From NCBI RefSeq assembly GCF_016031625.1, contig NZ_JACCHP010000011.1, positions 124,001 to 188,000 of the forward strand: a stretch of DNA of 64,000 nt, written 5' to 3'. Under the pieces are notes generated by a model that searched no databases, was not told the origin of the DNA, and saw only the letters and a list, made by a program, of their open reading frames with translations. The position numbers and the translations under genes are program-made. Below are positions 1-10,214 of this stretch, piece after piece. Numbering within the stretch: position 1 is the first letter of the stretch; each line of letters starts with the position of its first letter. The DNA is from Bradyrhizobium agreste. Its GTDB lineage: Bacteria > Pseudomonadota > Alphaproteobacteria > Rhizobiales > Xanthobacteraceae.

Positions 1-1
1 G

Positions 2-1561
<1,560 letters not shown>

Positions 1562-1564
1562 TCG

Positions 1565-2527
1565 TCAGAACCCGTAGAGCCGCGCCGGGTTGTCGACCAG
1601 GATCTTCTTGCGCACCTCGGCATCCGGTGCCCACACCGGCAGCTGGTTGAGGAGGCGGCCGTCGTCGATCTGGTAGAGCGGCGCGATGTCGGTGGGCTTG
1701 CGGCCCTCGACGCGGCTCGAATCCGGATGCGGCCAGTCGGTGCCCCAGACGATGCGGTCTGCATTGGCCGCGATCAGCGCGCGGGCATAGGGCACCATGT
1801 CCTGATAATCGGGCGCGAGCTTCGACGAGCGATAGGCGCCGGAGATCTTCACATAAGCCTTGCCGGATTTCACCAGCGCGACGAGATCGGAGAAGCCCGG
1901 CTGCTCCAGGCCGAGCGAAGCCTCGAGGCCGCCGAAATGGTCGAACACGACCGGCACCGGCGTCGCCTCGACGAGGTCCTTGATCGCGGCGATCATGGCC
2001 AGCGTGGTGTAGAGCTGCACGTGCCAGCCGCGCGCCTTCATGCGCTCGACGGCGGCGGTGAAGCGCGGCCGGCCGACATTGGGGTCATTGACGCCGCCGG
2101 TCGCGAGGTTGAGGCGGATGCCGCGGAAGCCGTCCTGATGCATCGTATCGAGCGCGCTCTCCGGCGTCTTGTCGTCGATCACGGCAACCCCGCGCGCGGT
2201 CGCGCCGCGGGCCTTCATCCCGAACAGCGTGGAGGAATTGTCGGTGCCGTAGACGCTCGGCGTCACGATCACCACGCGCTCGATGTGCAGCGCCTTGTGC
2301 AACGCGGTCATTTCTTCCGGCGAAGCCGGCTCCGGCGTATAGACGCGCCCGGCGAAGAACGGAAACTTTTCGACATCGCCATGAATGTGGGTGTGACAGT
2401 CGCAGGCATGCGCCGGGACGTCGAAATTGACAGGCGTCGCGGGCTGCGCCGCACGGGCATGGGCTTTGCTGGTCATGGCTACTCCGGCCGCAAGGGAGGC
2501 AAGCAGGACGCTGCGTCGGCTGAGCAT
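1565..2527 (-). CDS. Tat-exported amidohydrolase family protein
   Basis: Predicted metal-dependent hydrolase of the amidohydrolase-2 family, the group that contains 2-pyrone-4,6-dicarboxylate lactonase-like enzymes. The N-terminus carries a twin-arginine signal (LSRRSVLLASLAAG) cut near AHA-RA, so the enzyme should act in the periplasm. The metal-binding HxH lies in DCHTHIHG and the C-terminal catalytic Asp in WGTDWPHPDS. Length (320 aa) fits the family. It converges on the pump gene upstream with only 3 bp between the stop codons. The substrate cannot be read from sequence; a lactone or cyclic carboxylate is likely. Confidence 0.88.
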   Translation of the reverse strand: MLSRRSVLLASLAAGVAMTSKAHARAAQPATPVNFDVPAHACDCHTHIHGDVEKFPFFAGRVYTPEPASPEEMTALHKALHIERVVIVTPSVYGTDNSSTLFGMKARGATARGVAVIDDKTPESALDTMHQDGFRGIRLNLATGGVNDPNVGRPRFTAAVERMKARGWHVQLYTTLAMIAAIKDLVEATPVPVVFDHFGGLEASLGLEQPGFSDLVALVKSGKAYVKISGAYRSSKLAPDYQDMVPYARALIAANADRIVWGTDWPHPDSSRVEGRKPTDIAPLYQIDDGRLLNQLPVWAPDAEVRKKILVDNPARLYGF

Positions 2528-2578
2528 GGTTTCTCTCCCGGTTATTTTTTTGTAGGCGAGCGGGAGAAGAATATCACA

Positions 2579-3136
2579 TCAGCCGGGCAATCGCTCCACT
2601 TCGCTGCATAGCTGCTCGATGAGACCAGCAAGCGGACGTGAGCCGTCCACGCGCACGACCGGGCAGGGCAGGCTCGAGAGCCACGCTTCGTGCTTGGCGA
2701 GACTGCGACCTTCGCGATCGCCGGCTTCGTAATGGGAGGCCCATTCGACGAAGTCTTCGGTTTCGGCATGGCGCCAGCCGCCCGGCGCGACGGCATCAGC
2801 GCCGAAATGGGCGGCCTCGCGGGCGCGCAATCGTTTCATCCGGATCTCGCGCGGCGCGGTCACGAAGACGACGAGGTCGTAGTACGAAACGAGCTCTTCG
2901 CCCCAGCCGGTGACGGACCCGCTCAGCACCCAGTCGAGGCGCGGCAAGAACATCTCGCGCATCAGGCGCAGGCGGTCGAGGGCCGGGCGGGTCGTCCGAT
3001 AGGGCGGCACGGTGGGCAGCCAGAAATAGTCGTCGCTGTCGTGATGCGGCAGCGCAAGCCGGCCCGCGAGCGCGCGACCGAGCGTGGTCACGCCAGACCC
3101 CGAGGCTCCCATCAGATGGATGCGGCGGCTTTTCAT
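2579..3136 (-). CDS. P-loop NTPase, adenylate-kinase/shikimate-kinase-like
   Basis: Small (185 aa) soluble protein with a Walker A loop GASGSGVTT near the N-terminus, followed by a kinase-like DSDDYFW segment and a LID-type stretch rich in Arg (MKRLRAREAAHFG). It resembles the AAA_17/AAA_18 proteins annotated as adenylate kinase-like in rhizobia. The GKS/T lysine is replaced by Val (SGVTT in place of SGKTT), so nucleotide handling may differ from a standard P-loop. The ATG at 3136 was chosen over an in-frame GTG at 3142 because GGTGGG lies just upstream. The substrate is unknown. Confidence 0.75.
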   Translation of the reverse strand: MKSRRIHLMGASGSGVTTLGRALAGRLALPHHDSDDYFWLPTVPPYRTTRPALDRLRLMREMFLPRLDWVLSGSVTGWGEELVSYYDLVVFVTAPREIRMKRLRAREAAHFGADAVAPGGWRHAETEDFVEWASHYEAGDREGRSLAKHEAWLSSLPCPVVRVDGSRPLAGLIEQLCSEVERLPG

Positions 3137-3161
3137 CGGCACCCACCAGAGAGATTTGAAC

Positions 3162-4592
3162 CTACTGCCCCGACGGGGTGCGCAGGCCGTGCCAGGCGTC
3201 GCGGACCTGGTGATAGTGCACCTCGGGCAGGTAATCCGGCGTGTTCAGATTCAGCGTCTTGACATCGAGATGGCCGATGGCGCTGAGCAGCGTGTAGGAG
3301 GCGATCACGCGGTCGCGTTGCGCGCCGATCAGGCGGGCCTTGGCCTGGATCAGGTCGGCCTGCGAGTTCAGAACGTCCACCGTCGTGCGCTGGCCGCCAG
3401 CGGCCTCGCGCTGCACGCCCTGCAGCGCGACGGTCGCCGCCTTCACCTCGGACTCCGAGGCCGAGACCGCGATCCTGGCGCCTTCATTGGCAACCCAGGC
3501 GCTGACCGCCGCCGTGCGCGCCTGGTTGCGCACCTGGTCGAGCACGAGGCGGCTCTGCGCCGTGATCTCCTTGGCCTGCCGGGTCTGCGCCGCGGCCTGG
3601 CCGCCGTCGTAGATCGGCGCGGTGACGTTGGCGACGATCGAGGCCTGGTCCTCGGCGAAGGTGCCGAGCGTCGGGTCGTTGTTGCGGCTCTTGCTGGCGC
3701 TGCCCTGGATGGTCGCGCTCGGCAGCAGCGTGCCTTCGGCGATGCGGATGTTGGTGGAGGCGACATCGACGTCGAAGCTGGCGGCCATCACTGCCGGATG
3801 CTGGCGGATCGCCATCGTCATGGCGTCCTCGCGGCTCTTCGGCAGATAGCGGTCGACGGCCTCGGCAGGCCTGAGCTGCGACGGTGCATTCCCGATCACC
3901 TGCGCATAAGTCGCCTGGCTGACCGCAAGCGCGACCTCGGCTGCGTTGAGATCGGCAAGGCCACGATTGAGGCGGGCCTCGGCCTGCGCGGTGTCGGTCG
4001 GCGTGACGTCGCCGGCGTTGAGCCGACGCTGGGTGACGGCGAGCGTCTCGCGCAGGAATGCCACGTTGGAGCGCTGCGCCTCGACCAGCGACTGGTTCGC
4101 CAGCACGTTGGTATAGACGGTGACCGCATCGAGCAGCACGCCCTGGCCGACATTGCGCAGCGCTTCGCGGCCCGACTGCACCTGGAGCTCCGCGGCGCGG
4201 ACGCCGTTGGCGGTGCGGAAACCGTTGAACAGGGTCTGCGTCACGGTGACGCCGATGATCCAGGGCTTCAGATCCGCAGTCTGGATGGTGTTGTTGGGCA
4301 GCAGATTGCGCACCGATTGCAGGCCGGCGCTGAGGCTCGCCACGATCTGCGGCCGGTAGCCCGCCAGCGCCTGCGGCACGTTCTCGTCGGTGGCGCGCTG
4401 GCGCGCGCGCTCGGCATTGAGCTGCGGATTGGTCTGATAGGCTCTTGCCAGGGCTTCCGGCAGGGCTTCGGCCCATGCCGCGGAGGGAAAGGCGCACGAG
4501 AGCGCCAGCGTGGTCCATGTCGCAAGCACATGACCCGCGCCCGATCGACGTCGCGTCACCCCGCGACCAGCTCTGGCGGCACGCCCAATCAT
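3162..4592 (-). CDS. tolC: TolC-family outer membrane efflux/secretion protein
   Basis: Outer-membrane channel for type I secretion and multidrug efflux. After a long basic N-region and a hydrophobic stretch ending in SAAWA-EA (signal peptide), the mature protein opens with LPEALARAYQTNPQLNAERAR, the typical first helix of OEP repeats. Two OEP repeats follow: the first ends about SQATYAQVIGNAP, the second includes ASIVANVTAPIYDGGQAAAQTRQAKE and VDVLNSQADLIQAK. The 476-residue length fits TolC. An in-frame start exists further upstream at 4673, but the ATG at 4592 is preceded by a GCGGGA element and gives a shorter n-region. No pump or adaptor gene is adjacent, so its partners are encoded elsewhere. 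Confidence 0.92.
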   Translation of the reverse strand: MIGRAARAGRGVTRRRSGAGHVLATWTTLALSCAFPSAAWAEALPEALARAYQTNPQLNAERARQRATDENVPQALAGYRPQIVASLSAGLQSVRNLLPNNTIQTADLKPWIIGVTVTQTLFNGFRTANGVRAAELQVQSGREALRNVGQGVLLDAVTVYTNVLANQSLVEAQRSNVAFLRETLAVTQRRLNAGDVTPTDTAQAEARLNRGLADLNAAEVALAVSQATYAQVIGNAPSQLRPAEAVDRYLPKSREDAMTMAIRQHPAVMAASFDVDVASTNIRIAEGTLLPSATIQGSASKSRNNDPTLGTFAEDQASIVANVTAPIYDGGQAAAQTRQAKEITAQSRLVLDQVRNQARTAAVSAWVANEGARIAVSASESEVKAATVALQGVQREAAGGQRTTVDVLNSQADLIQAKARLIGAQRDRVIASYTLLSAIGHLDVKTLNLNTPDYLPEVHYHQVRDAWHGLRTPSGQ

Positions 4593-4778
4593 GTAATCCC
4601 GCTTAACCCCGGCTGTCCGCCCCCGCCGACGATGGCCTCTTAACTGTTTAGCCAGCCGGGGTCGCGCAGGCAAACTGCCGCGGGGAAAACTCCCATGTAT
4701 TCCGTGCTTGTTGCAGGTGCGTCACAGGATGTGGGCGGGGATGCGCCAGAGCCTTACACCTGCCTGACCGTATGTGCG

Positions 4779-5558
4779 TTACCGGTTCTTGTTCACCGGC
4801 TTGCGCTTCTCGATGAACGCCGCCATGCCCTCCGAGCGGTCCTCGAGCGCGAAGGTCGAATGGAACAGGTTGCGCTCGACGCTCATGCCTTCGGACAGCG
4901 TGGTCTCAAAGGCGCGGTTCACCGCTTCCTTGGCCATTGCGGCCGCAGGGCGCGACATCGCGGCGATCTTCTCGGCGGCCGCCATGACTTCGTCCATCAG
5001 CTTATCGGCGGGTACGATGCGGCTGACGAGGCCGCTTCGCTCGGCTTCCGCCGCGTCCATCATCCGGCCGGTGAGGCAGAGGTCCATGGCCTTGGACTTG
5101 CCGATCGCGCGTGTCAGCCGCTGGGTACCGCCGATGCCCGGAATGGTGCCGAGCGTGATCTCGGGCTGGCCGAACTTTGCGGTGTCGGCGGCGATGATGA
5201 AATCGCACATCATGGCGAGCTCGCAGCCGCCGCCGAGCGCGTAGCCGGCGACCGCGGCGATGGTCGGCTTGCGGCAGCGCGCGATGCGGTCGCCGCCGAT
5301 CGCGGCGAAATCCTCGGAGAACATGTCGATGAAGCCCTTGGGCTGCATCTCCTTGATGTCGGCGCCGGCGGCAAAGGCCTTCTCGTTGCCGGTCACGACG
5401 ATGCAGCCGATGGCGTCATCGGCCTCGAGATCGTCGACCGCTGCGGCGATCTCGCGGAAGACGCCGAACGAGAGCGCGTTGAGCATCTTCGGCCGGTTCA
5501 GCTTGACGATGCCGACCGCACCGATGCTCTCGACGATGATGTGTTCGAACGTGCTCAT
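4779..5558 (-). CDS. Enoyl-CoA hydratase (crotonase family)
   Basis: Hydrates trans-2-enoyl-CoA to 3-hydroxyacyl-CoA in fatty-acid beta-oxidation; cytosolic. The 259-residue protein has the CoA/oxyanion segment AAGADIKEM, the GYALGGGCELA motif with catalytic Glu113, and FGQPEITLGTIPGIGGTQRL with catalytic Glu133. The two Glu are 20 residues apart as in authentic hydratases. The C-terminus ends in KRKPVNKNR, common for FadB1/EchA-type enzymes. It stands alone; two hairpins separate it from the preceding minus-strand gene. Confidence 0.95.
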   Translation of the reverse strand: MSTFEHIIVESIGAVGIVKLNRPKMLNALSFGVFREIAAAVDDLEADDAIGCIVVTGNEKAFAAGADIKEMQPKGFIDMFSEDFAAIGGDRIARCRKPTIAAVAGYALGGGCELAMMCDFIIAADTAKFGQPEITLGTIPGIGGTQRLTRAIGKSKAMDLCLTGRMMDAAEAERSGLVSRIVPADKLMDEVMAAAEKIAAMSRPAAAMAKEAVNRAFETTLSEGMSVERNLFHSTFALEDRSEGMAAFIEKRKPVNKNR

Positions 5559-5580
5559 GCTCCACCCACGCTTTTGATTG

Positions 5581-5655
5581 AGCGGGCAATGTGCCCGCTG
5601 GCGCGGATGCCTTCAAGGGGGCCGGAGGCCGGGACGCGTGCGGGTCGCGTCCCGG
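5581..5655 (-). terminator. Two hairpins between the exported Lys-rich protein gene and enoyl-CoA hydratase
   Basis: Downstream of the minus-strand gene ending at 5668 there are two perfect inverted repeats. The first has 10-bp arms at 5629-5638 and 5646-5655 with a 7-nt loop. The second has 8-bp arms at 5581-5588 and 5592-5599 with a 3-nt loop. Neither is followed by a clear U-tract, so intrinsic termination is uncertain; they could also stabilise the 3' end. Confidence 0.35.
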
Positions 5656-5667
5656 CGGAACCGGCCG

Positions 5668-6321
5668 TCAGGCCATGAACATGCGCGCGGCGGAGGCCAG
5701 GGTCAGCAACGTGCCGACGCCGATGAAGATCTTGCCGATCAGGGAGCTCTGGTCCCAGGCCGAGCTCTGCTGGCTGCTGGCCATCACCGGCGCCGGCCGT
5801 GGCTGCGCCTCGGTTGCGGCGATCACCGTCTTCTGCGGCGGCGGGGTCTCCTGCAAGGCGCGATCGATGTCGTTGAGCTGATCGGGCGCGACGACCTGGC
5901 CTTCGGAGTTCTCGGCGTTGGTATTATCGGCGGCGGCCTGGACGTTGTCGTTGGCGCGGTTCGTCATCGCGGCCGCGGCCGCGGCAGTCGGCGCATCGGC
6001 GAGCTGCGCATTGGCGTTGGCGACCTCCGGGGCCATCTGGCTCGAGGCCGGGACCTGATTGTCGGTCTTGTCGTCCTTGGCCGCGTCGGGCTTGGCCATT
6101 GTCTCCTTCTTGTCGGCCTTGTCCTCGGATTTCTGCACCGTCTTCTTGCTGTCGGTGCGGCGCGAGTCGTGGCGCCGCTGCTTGGGCGTATCGGCCCCCT
6201 TGTCCGCGCTCTCCGATTTGTTGCCTGCGGTCGAGTTCGGCGCCGCCTGTGCGACACCCCCGGACAGCAGGAAAAGCCCGGCCAAAGCGATCAGGGCCGC
6301 GCGCGCGCTGGCTTTCATCAT
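5668..6321 (-). CDS. Exported Lys/Ala-rich protein with C-terminal membrane anchor, function unknown
   Basis: A 217-residue protein with a signal peptide (LIALAGLFLLSGGVAQA). A low-complexity, charged linker rich in Lys, Asp and Ala follows (for example KKTVQKSEDKADKKE), and a C-terminal hydrophobic segment GKIFIGVGTLLTLASAARMF probably acts as a second membrane helix. No catalytic motif is visible. Similar proteins occur as hypothetical proteins in Bradyrhizobium. The low-complexity region suggests a flexible periplasmic spacer. It is transcribed divergently from the ECF sigma gene across about 270 bp. Confidence 0.7.
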   Translation of the reverse strand: MMKASARAALIALAGLFLLSGGVAQAAPNSTAGNKSESADKGADTPKQRRHDSRRTDSKKTVQKSEDKADKKETMAKPDAAKDDKTDNQVPASSQMAPEVANANAQLADAPTAAAAAAMTNRANDNVQAAADNTNAENSEGQVVAPDQLNDIDRALQETPPPQKTVIAATEAQPRPAPVMASSQQSSAWDQSSLIGKIFIGVGTLLTLASAARMFMA

Positions 6322-6565
6322 GTCGACGATCTCCCCAATTCCGCCCGTCCCGGCAGCGAACAGAGACCCCGGGGCGTGACGACAGCGCGGCAGAAAATGG
6401 GAATCTTCGGGCTACACTCGCCAAAAACGCGGCAAACCCCCTCCCGCAGCCGTCCCCCCGATGCAGGACGCAGCGATCGGTGTTATGAGCCGTCGCAGAT
6501 GTTTGCGGCCGCATCGGTCGCGCGGCCCCGATCGATCACGAATTCGTGATATATTCGGTGCCCGC

Positions 6566-6590
6566 GTAACAAATTGAAAGAGCGACCGAA
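6566..6590 (+). promoter_or_regulatory. Possible SigF-type ECF promoter (GTAAC ... CGAA)
   Basis: GTAAC at 6566-6570 and CGAA at 6587-6590 are separated by 16 nt just before the sigma gene. From memory, Caulobacter SigF, which is controlled by NrsF, recognises a GTAACC / CGAA pair, and the factor encoded here is the NrsF-linked type. If real, it implies autoregulation and rules out translation starts upstream of about 6590. Confidence 0.4.
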
Positions 6591-6594
6591 TTGC

Positions 6595-7155
6595 ATGGTG
6601 AGGGCGCGGGTGCGCGGACGTGAGGACGAATGGACCGGCCTGATGCGGTCGGCCATGGCAGGCGATGATGCGGCGTATCATCGTCTGTTGAGGGCAGTCA
6701 CGCCGGTGCTGCGGGCCGCCGCGAGGCGTGGCCTGGCGCGGGCAGGTCAGCCGCCCGACCAGGCCGAGGATATCGTGCAGGAGATTCTGTTGGCGGTGCA
6801 TCTGAAGCGGCATACCTGGGACAGCGAAGCCCCCTTCGCGCCCTGGCTGTTTGCGATCGGCCGCAACAAGCTGATCGATGCGCTCCGGCGGCGCGGCAGG
6901 CGCGTGTTCGTCAACATCGACGATTTCGCCGAGACGCTGCCGGGCGAGGCGCCGCAGGAGACCGCTTCGGCCGGCGAGGTCGCCGCCCAGCTCGGAACCC
7001 TGCCGCAGCGTCAGCGCGACGTGCTGCAATCGATCGCGGTCGAGGCCGCTTCGATCAAGGATACGGCGGCAAAGTTGTCGATGAGCGAGGGTGCGGTCCG
7101 GGTCGCGCTGCATCGCGGGCTTGCGGCGCTGACGACCAAATTGCGGGACCATTGA
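6595..7155 (+). CDS. sigF: ECF RNA polymerase sigma factor, SigF-like (NrsF-linked)
   Basis: Extracytoplasmic-function sigma factor that directs RNA polymerase to stress promoters. The sigma2 region (GDDAAYHRLLRAVTPVLRA ... AEDIVQEILLAVH) and RNKLIDALRRR precede a sigma4 helix-turn-helix (LPQRQRDVLQSIAVEAASI, SMSEGAVRVALHRGLAAL). The gene overlaps the next by 4 nt, and that partner is an NrsF-type anti-sigma, which defines the SigF class known from Caulobacter oxidative/metal stress. A TTG start at 6574 is possible but would lie inside the putative promoter; ATG 6595 was chosen although no clear ribosome-binding site precedes it, so the message may be leaderless. Confidence 0.9.
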   Translation: MVRARVRGREDEWTGLMRSAMAGDDAAYHRLLRAVTPVLRAAARRGLARAGQPPDQAEDIVQEILLAVHLKRHTWDSEAPFAPWLFAIGRNKLIDALRRRGRRVFVNIDDFAETLPGEAPQETASAGEVAAQLGTLPQRQRDVLQSIAVEAASIKDTAAKLSMSEGAVRVALHRGLAALTTKLRDH

Positions 7156-7796
7156 TCATGGATACCGATCAACTCATTCGCTCGCTCGCGGCCGACAACG
7201 CACACCGTGCCCCACGCGTCGGCGCCGTGTTGACCATGGCGCTGCTGGTGGTCGCGCCCTTGTCGATCCTGATCTTCGCGACGTTCCTCGGCGTGCGGGC
7301 CGATGTCATGAGCGCCATGCGCAATCCGTTCTTCGACATGAAGTTCGCGGTGACGTTGTCGCTCGCGATCCCTGCCATCATCGTCAGCCTGCATTTGTCG
7401 CGTCCGGAAGCCCTGCTGCGCGGCTGGGGCTGGCTGCTGCTGCTTCCCGTCGGGCTGCTCGCGGTGGCGATCGGCAGCGAGGCGATGATGGCGCCGGCCA
7501 TGCCGATGACCATGCGCCTGGTGGGCAAGAACTCCAGGGTGTGCCTGGTCGCGATCCCCGCGATGGCGCTGCCGCTGCTTGCGGGGGCGCTGTTCGGCCT
7601 CCGCCACGGCGCGCCGTCCCGCCCCGCGCTCGCCGGAGCGCTCGCAGGGCTGGTGTCGGCCGGACTTGCGGCGACCCTCTATGCCTCGCACTGCACCGAC
7701 GATTCTCCGCTGTTCGTCGCGACCTGGTACACGCTCGCGACCGCGCTGGTGACGGCGATCGGCGCAGCGGTCGGATCGAAGGTGTTGCGGTATTAG
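7152..7796 (+). CDS. nrsF: NrsF-family (DUF1109) membrane anti-sigma factor
   Basis: Six-helix inner-membrane protein (214 aa) that holds the upstream sigma factor inactive; translationally coupled to it by a 4-nt overlap. The short cytosolic N-terminus (DTDQLIRSLAADN) precedes hydrophobic segments. Two cysteines sit at residues 131 (SRVCLVAI) and 181 (ASHCTDDSP). From memory, the Caulobacter NrsF protein uses conserved cysteines at essentially these positions to respond to chromium/cadmium and oxidative stress, so the pair supports a redox/metal sensing role here. The stop codon lies at the left edge of the palindromic repeat that follows. Confidence 0.9.
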   Translation: MIMDTDQLIRSLAADNAHRAPRVGAVLTMALLVVAPLSILIFATFLGVRADVMSAMRNPFFDMKFAVTLSLAIPAIIVSLHLSRPEALLRGWGWLLLLPVGLLAVAIGSEAMMAPAMPMTMRLVGKNSRVCLVAIPAMALPLLAGALFGLRHGAPSRPALAGALAGLVSAGLAATLYASHCTDDSPLFVATWYTLATALVTAIGAAVGSKVLRY

Positions 7797-7879
7797 AGCA
7801 TGATCTGGAAAAGTGTCTAGCGGTTTTCCGAAAAGATCATGCTCGAACAACAACCTAAAGCGCGATCGCATCGCGCTTT
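7796..7879. repeat. Dispersed palindromic repeat element (two inverted repeats)
   Basis: Two perfect inverted repeats in tandem: GAGCATGATC at 7796-7805 pairs with 7835-7844, and AAAGCGCGAT at 7857-7866 pairs with 7870-7879 across a 3-nt loop. The first type (AGCATGATC ... GATCATGCT) is familiar as an intergenic repeat in rhizobial genomes. It lies between convergent genes and may also act as a bidirectional terminator. Confidence 0.7.
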
Positions 7880-7889
7880 AGCGCCGGCT

Positions 7890-8993
7890 TCACGTCGCCG
7901 GCGTCGCTTGCAACTGCATGCGGTGGAAGCGCAACACCTGTTGCGCGGTCGATGAGCGCAGCGCCTCATAGCTGTCGCGCAGCTTCAGCATGTCGGTCTG
8001 CGACCCCCCGGAGAGCTTCTCACGCAAGGCGATGATGGCGCGCACGCTCGACCATTGCATGCCCGCGGCCTTGGCGAGGATCATCACGCCTTCGGTGCGG
8101 CTCTCGATCATCATGGTCTCGGCGGTCTCGATCGCAATCCCTGCGAGTGCGGCCAGCGCCGCGTTGGTCTCGTCGAACTTGCCCTGCTCGGCGAAGGCGG
8201 CGACCTGGAGCTCGTTGAGGCGGCCGTCCTCGTGCAGCGACTTCACCAGCGCGCGAGCCATCTCCGTCTGCTTCGTCCTGGCGACGGCGCGAACCTGTTG
8301 GGCCGCTTCCTCGACGGCCCTCGACACCTCGTCCGCGAGCTCGGGATGCGCGGCCGCGAGCTTCCTGCGCACGCTCGAGGATGCCTTGGCGACCAGCCTC
8401 AGATAGTGATGGCGCGGCAGGTCGGGACGCAGGCCGATGCAGCTGGCGAGGTCGTCGTCGCGCTCGGCGCGGACGACGAGATCGGCGAGACTCTCTTCCG
8501 AGAGCCGCGCGCCCGGATTGCCGACGGTCGACTGCACCACGTCCTCGTTGCCCCGAGCCACCAGCACGTCGGTCAGCGCTTCCGACAGCGTCCGCCGCAG
8601 CGAGATCGCCTTGAGATGCGCCTGGCCTCTGGTGCGCGCGATCTGGATCAATGTTGCCTCGTCCAGCCGCTCCGACTTCGACAGCACGGGGCCTGAGACC
8701 TCGATCACCTCGTCGAGCGCGAGCGTGCGGATGATCTGCGGCGGCGCAGCCGCGATCGGCGCGAGCCGTTCGGCGAGCAGCGCCCTGGCGGATGTCTCGA
8801 TCTGCTCGATCAGGCACTGGAACACGTCGTCGAACACGCGGATCTGGTCGTCGGAATAGTCGACCGCGTTGCCCACGAAGAGATCGGTGACGCGGCGGAG
8901 CGTCTCCAGCCGGCGCGCGACGGTCCCGTGCGAGAGGGCAGCCTGCAATTCCTCGAGCAGGCTTTCGGATGGTCTTGCGGAATTGGATCTCAT
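7890..8993 (-). CDS. DUF2336 domain-containing protein
   Basis: A 367-residue, alpha-helical, probably cytosolic protein of the DUF2336 family, which is common in Bradyrhizobium and Rhodopseudomonas and has no established function. Helical repeats are visible, such as LETLRRVTDLFVGNA near the N-terminus, STVGNPGARLSEESLADLV in the middle, and MMIESRTEGVMILAKAAGM toward the end. The chosen start (8993) has AGGA 7 nt upstream; a start 6 codons earlier is also in frame. A paralogue lies at 44342-45319. Confidence 0.85.
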   Translation of the reverse strand: MRSNSARPSESLLEELQAALSHGTVARRLETLRRVTDLFVGNAVDYSDDQIRVFDDVFQCLIEQIETSARALLAERLAPIAAAPPQIIRTLALDEVIEVSGPVLSKSERLDEATLIQIARTRGQAHLKAISLRRTLSEALTDVLVARGNEDVVQSTVGNPGARLSEESLADLVVRAERDDDLASCIGLRPDLPRHHYLRLVAKASSSVRRKLAAAHPELADEVSRAVEEAAQQVRAVARTKQTEMARALVKSLHEDGRLNELQVAAFAEQGKFDETNAALAALAGIAIETAETMMIESRTEGVMILAKAAGMQWSSVRAIIALREKLSGGSQTDMLKLRDSYEALRSSTAQQVLRFHRMQLQATPAT

Positions 8994-9056
8994 CGCTCTG
9001 TCCTGGAGCATCCGGCCCGGCAGCGGCTTCTGTCGCGCCGGAGGAAAATGGATCGG

Positions 9057-10214
9057 TCAGCTCGTTGCAATGCAGTTGCGCCCTTGCGCCTTGGCGGAAT
9101 AGAGCGCGCCGTCGGCGCGCGCGAGAAACGTGTCGGCAGTATCGAGGTCGCGCAGCGTCACGACGCCCGCGGAAATGGTCACCCGCATGCCTGGGGAGAA
9201 CGCGCCCCAGTCGAGATCGGCGACGATGCCGCGCAGGCGCTCGAGCATGCGAAGTGCGACGTCGCCCGACGTGTCCGGCAGCAGCAGCAGGAATTCCTCG
9301 CCGCCGTAGCGGCCGAAACTGTCGGTCGGCCGGATATTGGCGAAAATGGTGATCGCGAAGGTGCGCAGCACCTCATCGCCAATGGGATGGCCGTAAGCGT
9401 CGTTGATGCGCTTGAACCAGTCGAGATCGATCAGCGCGATCCCGCAAGGCGTGGATGCCTGCCGCGACTTTTCGATCTCAGCGTCGAGAAGCCGCATGAT
9501 GCAGCGGCGGTTGTAGGAGCCGGTGAGCTCGTCGAGCTCGGCCAGTTCTTCGATGCGTCGATAGGCGGCCTTCAATTCGATGCTGCGCTGGTACAGGATC
9601 TTGCGCAGGGTGGCGCCGAACAGGCCGAGGAAGGCGCACTGCCCGATCACCAGCACGAAGCAGAGCATCGAGGCGGTTCGCTGCAGCCGGCTCGCGACCG
9701 GCAGTCCGATCGGCAGGTCCGATCCCAGGAACACCACGGTGAGCCCGCAGGTGGCGAGGCCCCAGGTCAGCATCGCCTGGCTCGACGTCATCCGCAGCGT
9801 GCCGAACGCGAAGATCAGAAACAGCACGGCAAGGAACGCGACCCCGATGGTCGGCACCGCGAGCAGGAACACCAGTTGCAGCGCCATATGCGCCGAGATC
9901 TGATAGACGGTGAGGTAATGATCTTCGAAACGGTCGCCGAAACCGGCTTCCGACAGCACCGTGAAGGTCCCGATGATAAGGAGGCCGCCGAGCCAGAACA
10001 GCGACGGAACGGCCATGGAGATCGCGCCGTCATAGGCGTAGAGCAGCAGGACCGCGCCGCCCAGCGAGTAGCTCGCGACCTGGCCGACATACATCTGGCG
10101 GCGCTGCCGGGCGCGGCGCGCCCTGACCTCGGGAGCCGCCGTCTCGGGCGCGAGGACGAGATCCGCGACCTCTGCGGCATTCCTCTCCGGAAAGGACGTC
10201 GCGGCCGTACTCAT
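9057..10214 (-). CDS. Membrane-anchored diguanylate cyclase (GGDEF domain)
   Basis: Makes cyclic di-GMP from two GTP. Residues about 45-205 hold six predicted membrane helices (SYSLGGAVLLLYAYD onward), followed by a short coiled-coil linker and a GGDEF domain from about 225 (LDELTGSYNRR). The active-site signature is GGEEF at 304-308, a functional variant. RPTD at 295-298 lies exactly five residues before it and matches an RxxD inhibitory site, so product inhibition is predicted. Full domain length is present (385 aa). It is monocistronic, and no EAL domain or sensory domain other than the membrane part is visible. Confidence 0.93.
   Translation of the reverse strand: MSTAATSFPERNAAEVADLVLAPETAAPEVRARRARQRRQMYVGQVASYSLGGAVLLLYAYDGAISMAVPSLFWLGGLLIIGTFTVLSEAGFGDRFEDHYLTVYQISAHMALQLVFLLAVPTIGVAFLAVLFLIFAFGTLRMTSSQAMLTWGLATCGLTVVFLGSDLPIGLPVASRLQRTASMLCFVLVIGQCAFLGLFGATLRKILYQRSIELKAAYRRIEELAELDELTGSYNRRCIMRLLDAEIEKSRQASTPCGIALIDLDWFKRINDAYGHPIGDEVLRTFAITIFANIRPTDSFGRYGGEEFLLLLPDTSGDVALRMLERLRGIVADLDWGAFSPGMRVTISAGVVTLRDLDTADTFLARADGALYSAKAQGRNCIATS

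Noticed and set aside
3084..4643. 519-codon open frame antisense to tolC
   Set aside because: Arg/Gly/His-rich translation without domain; the opposite strand encodes a clear TolC protein.
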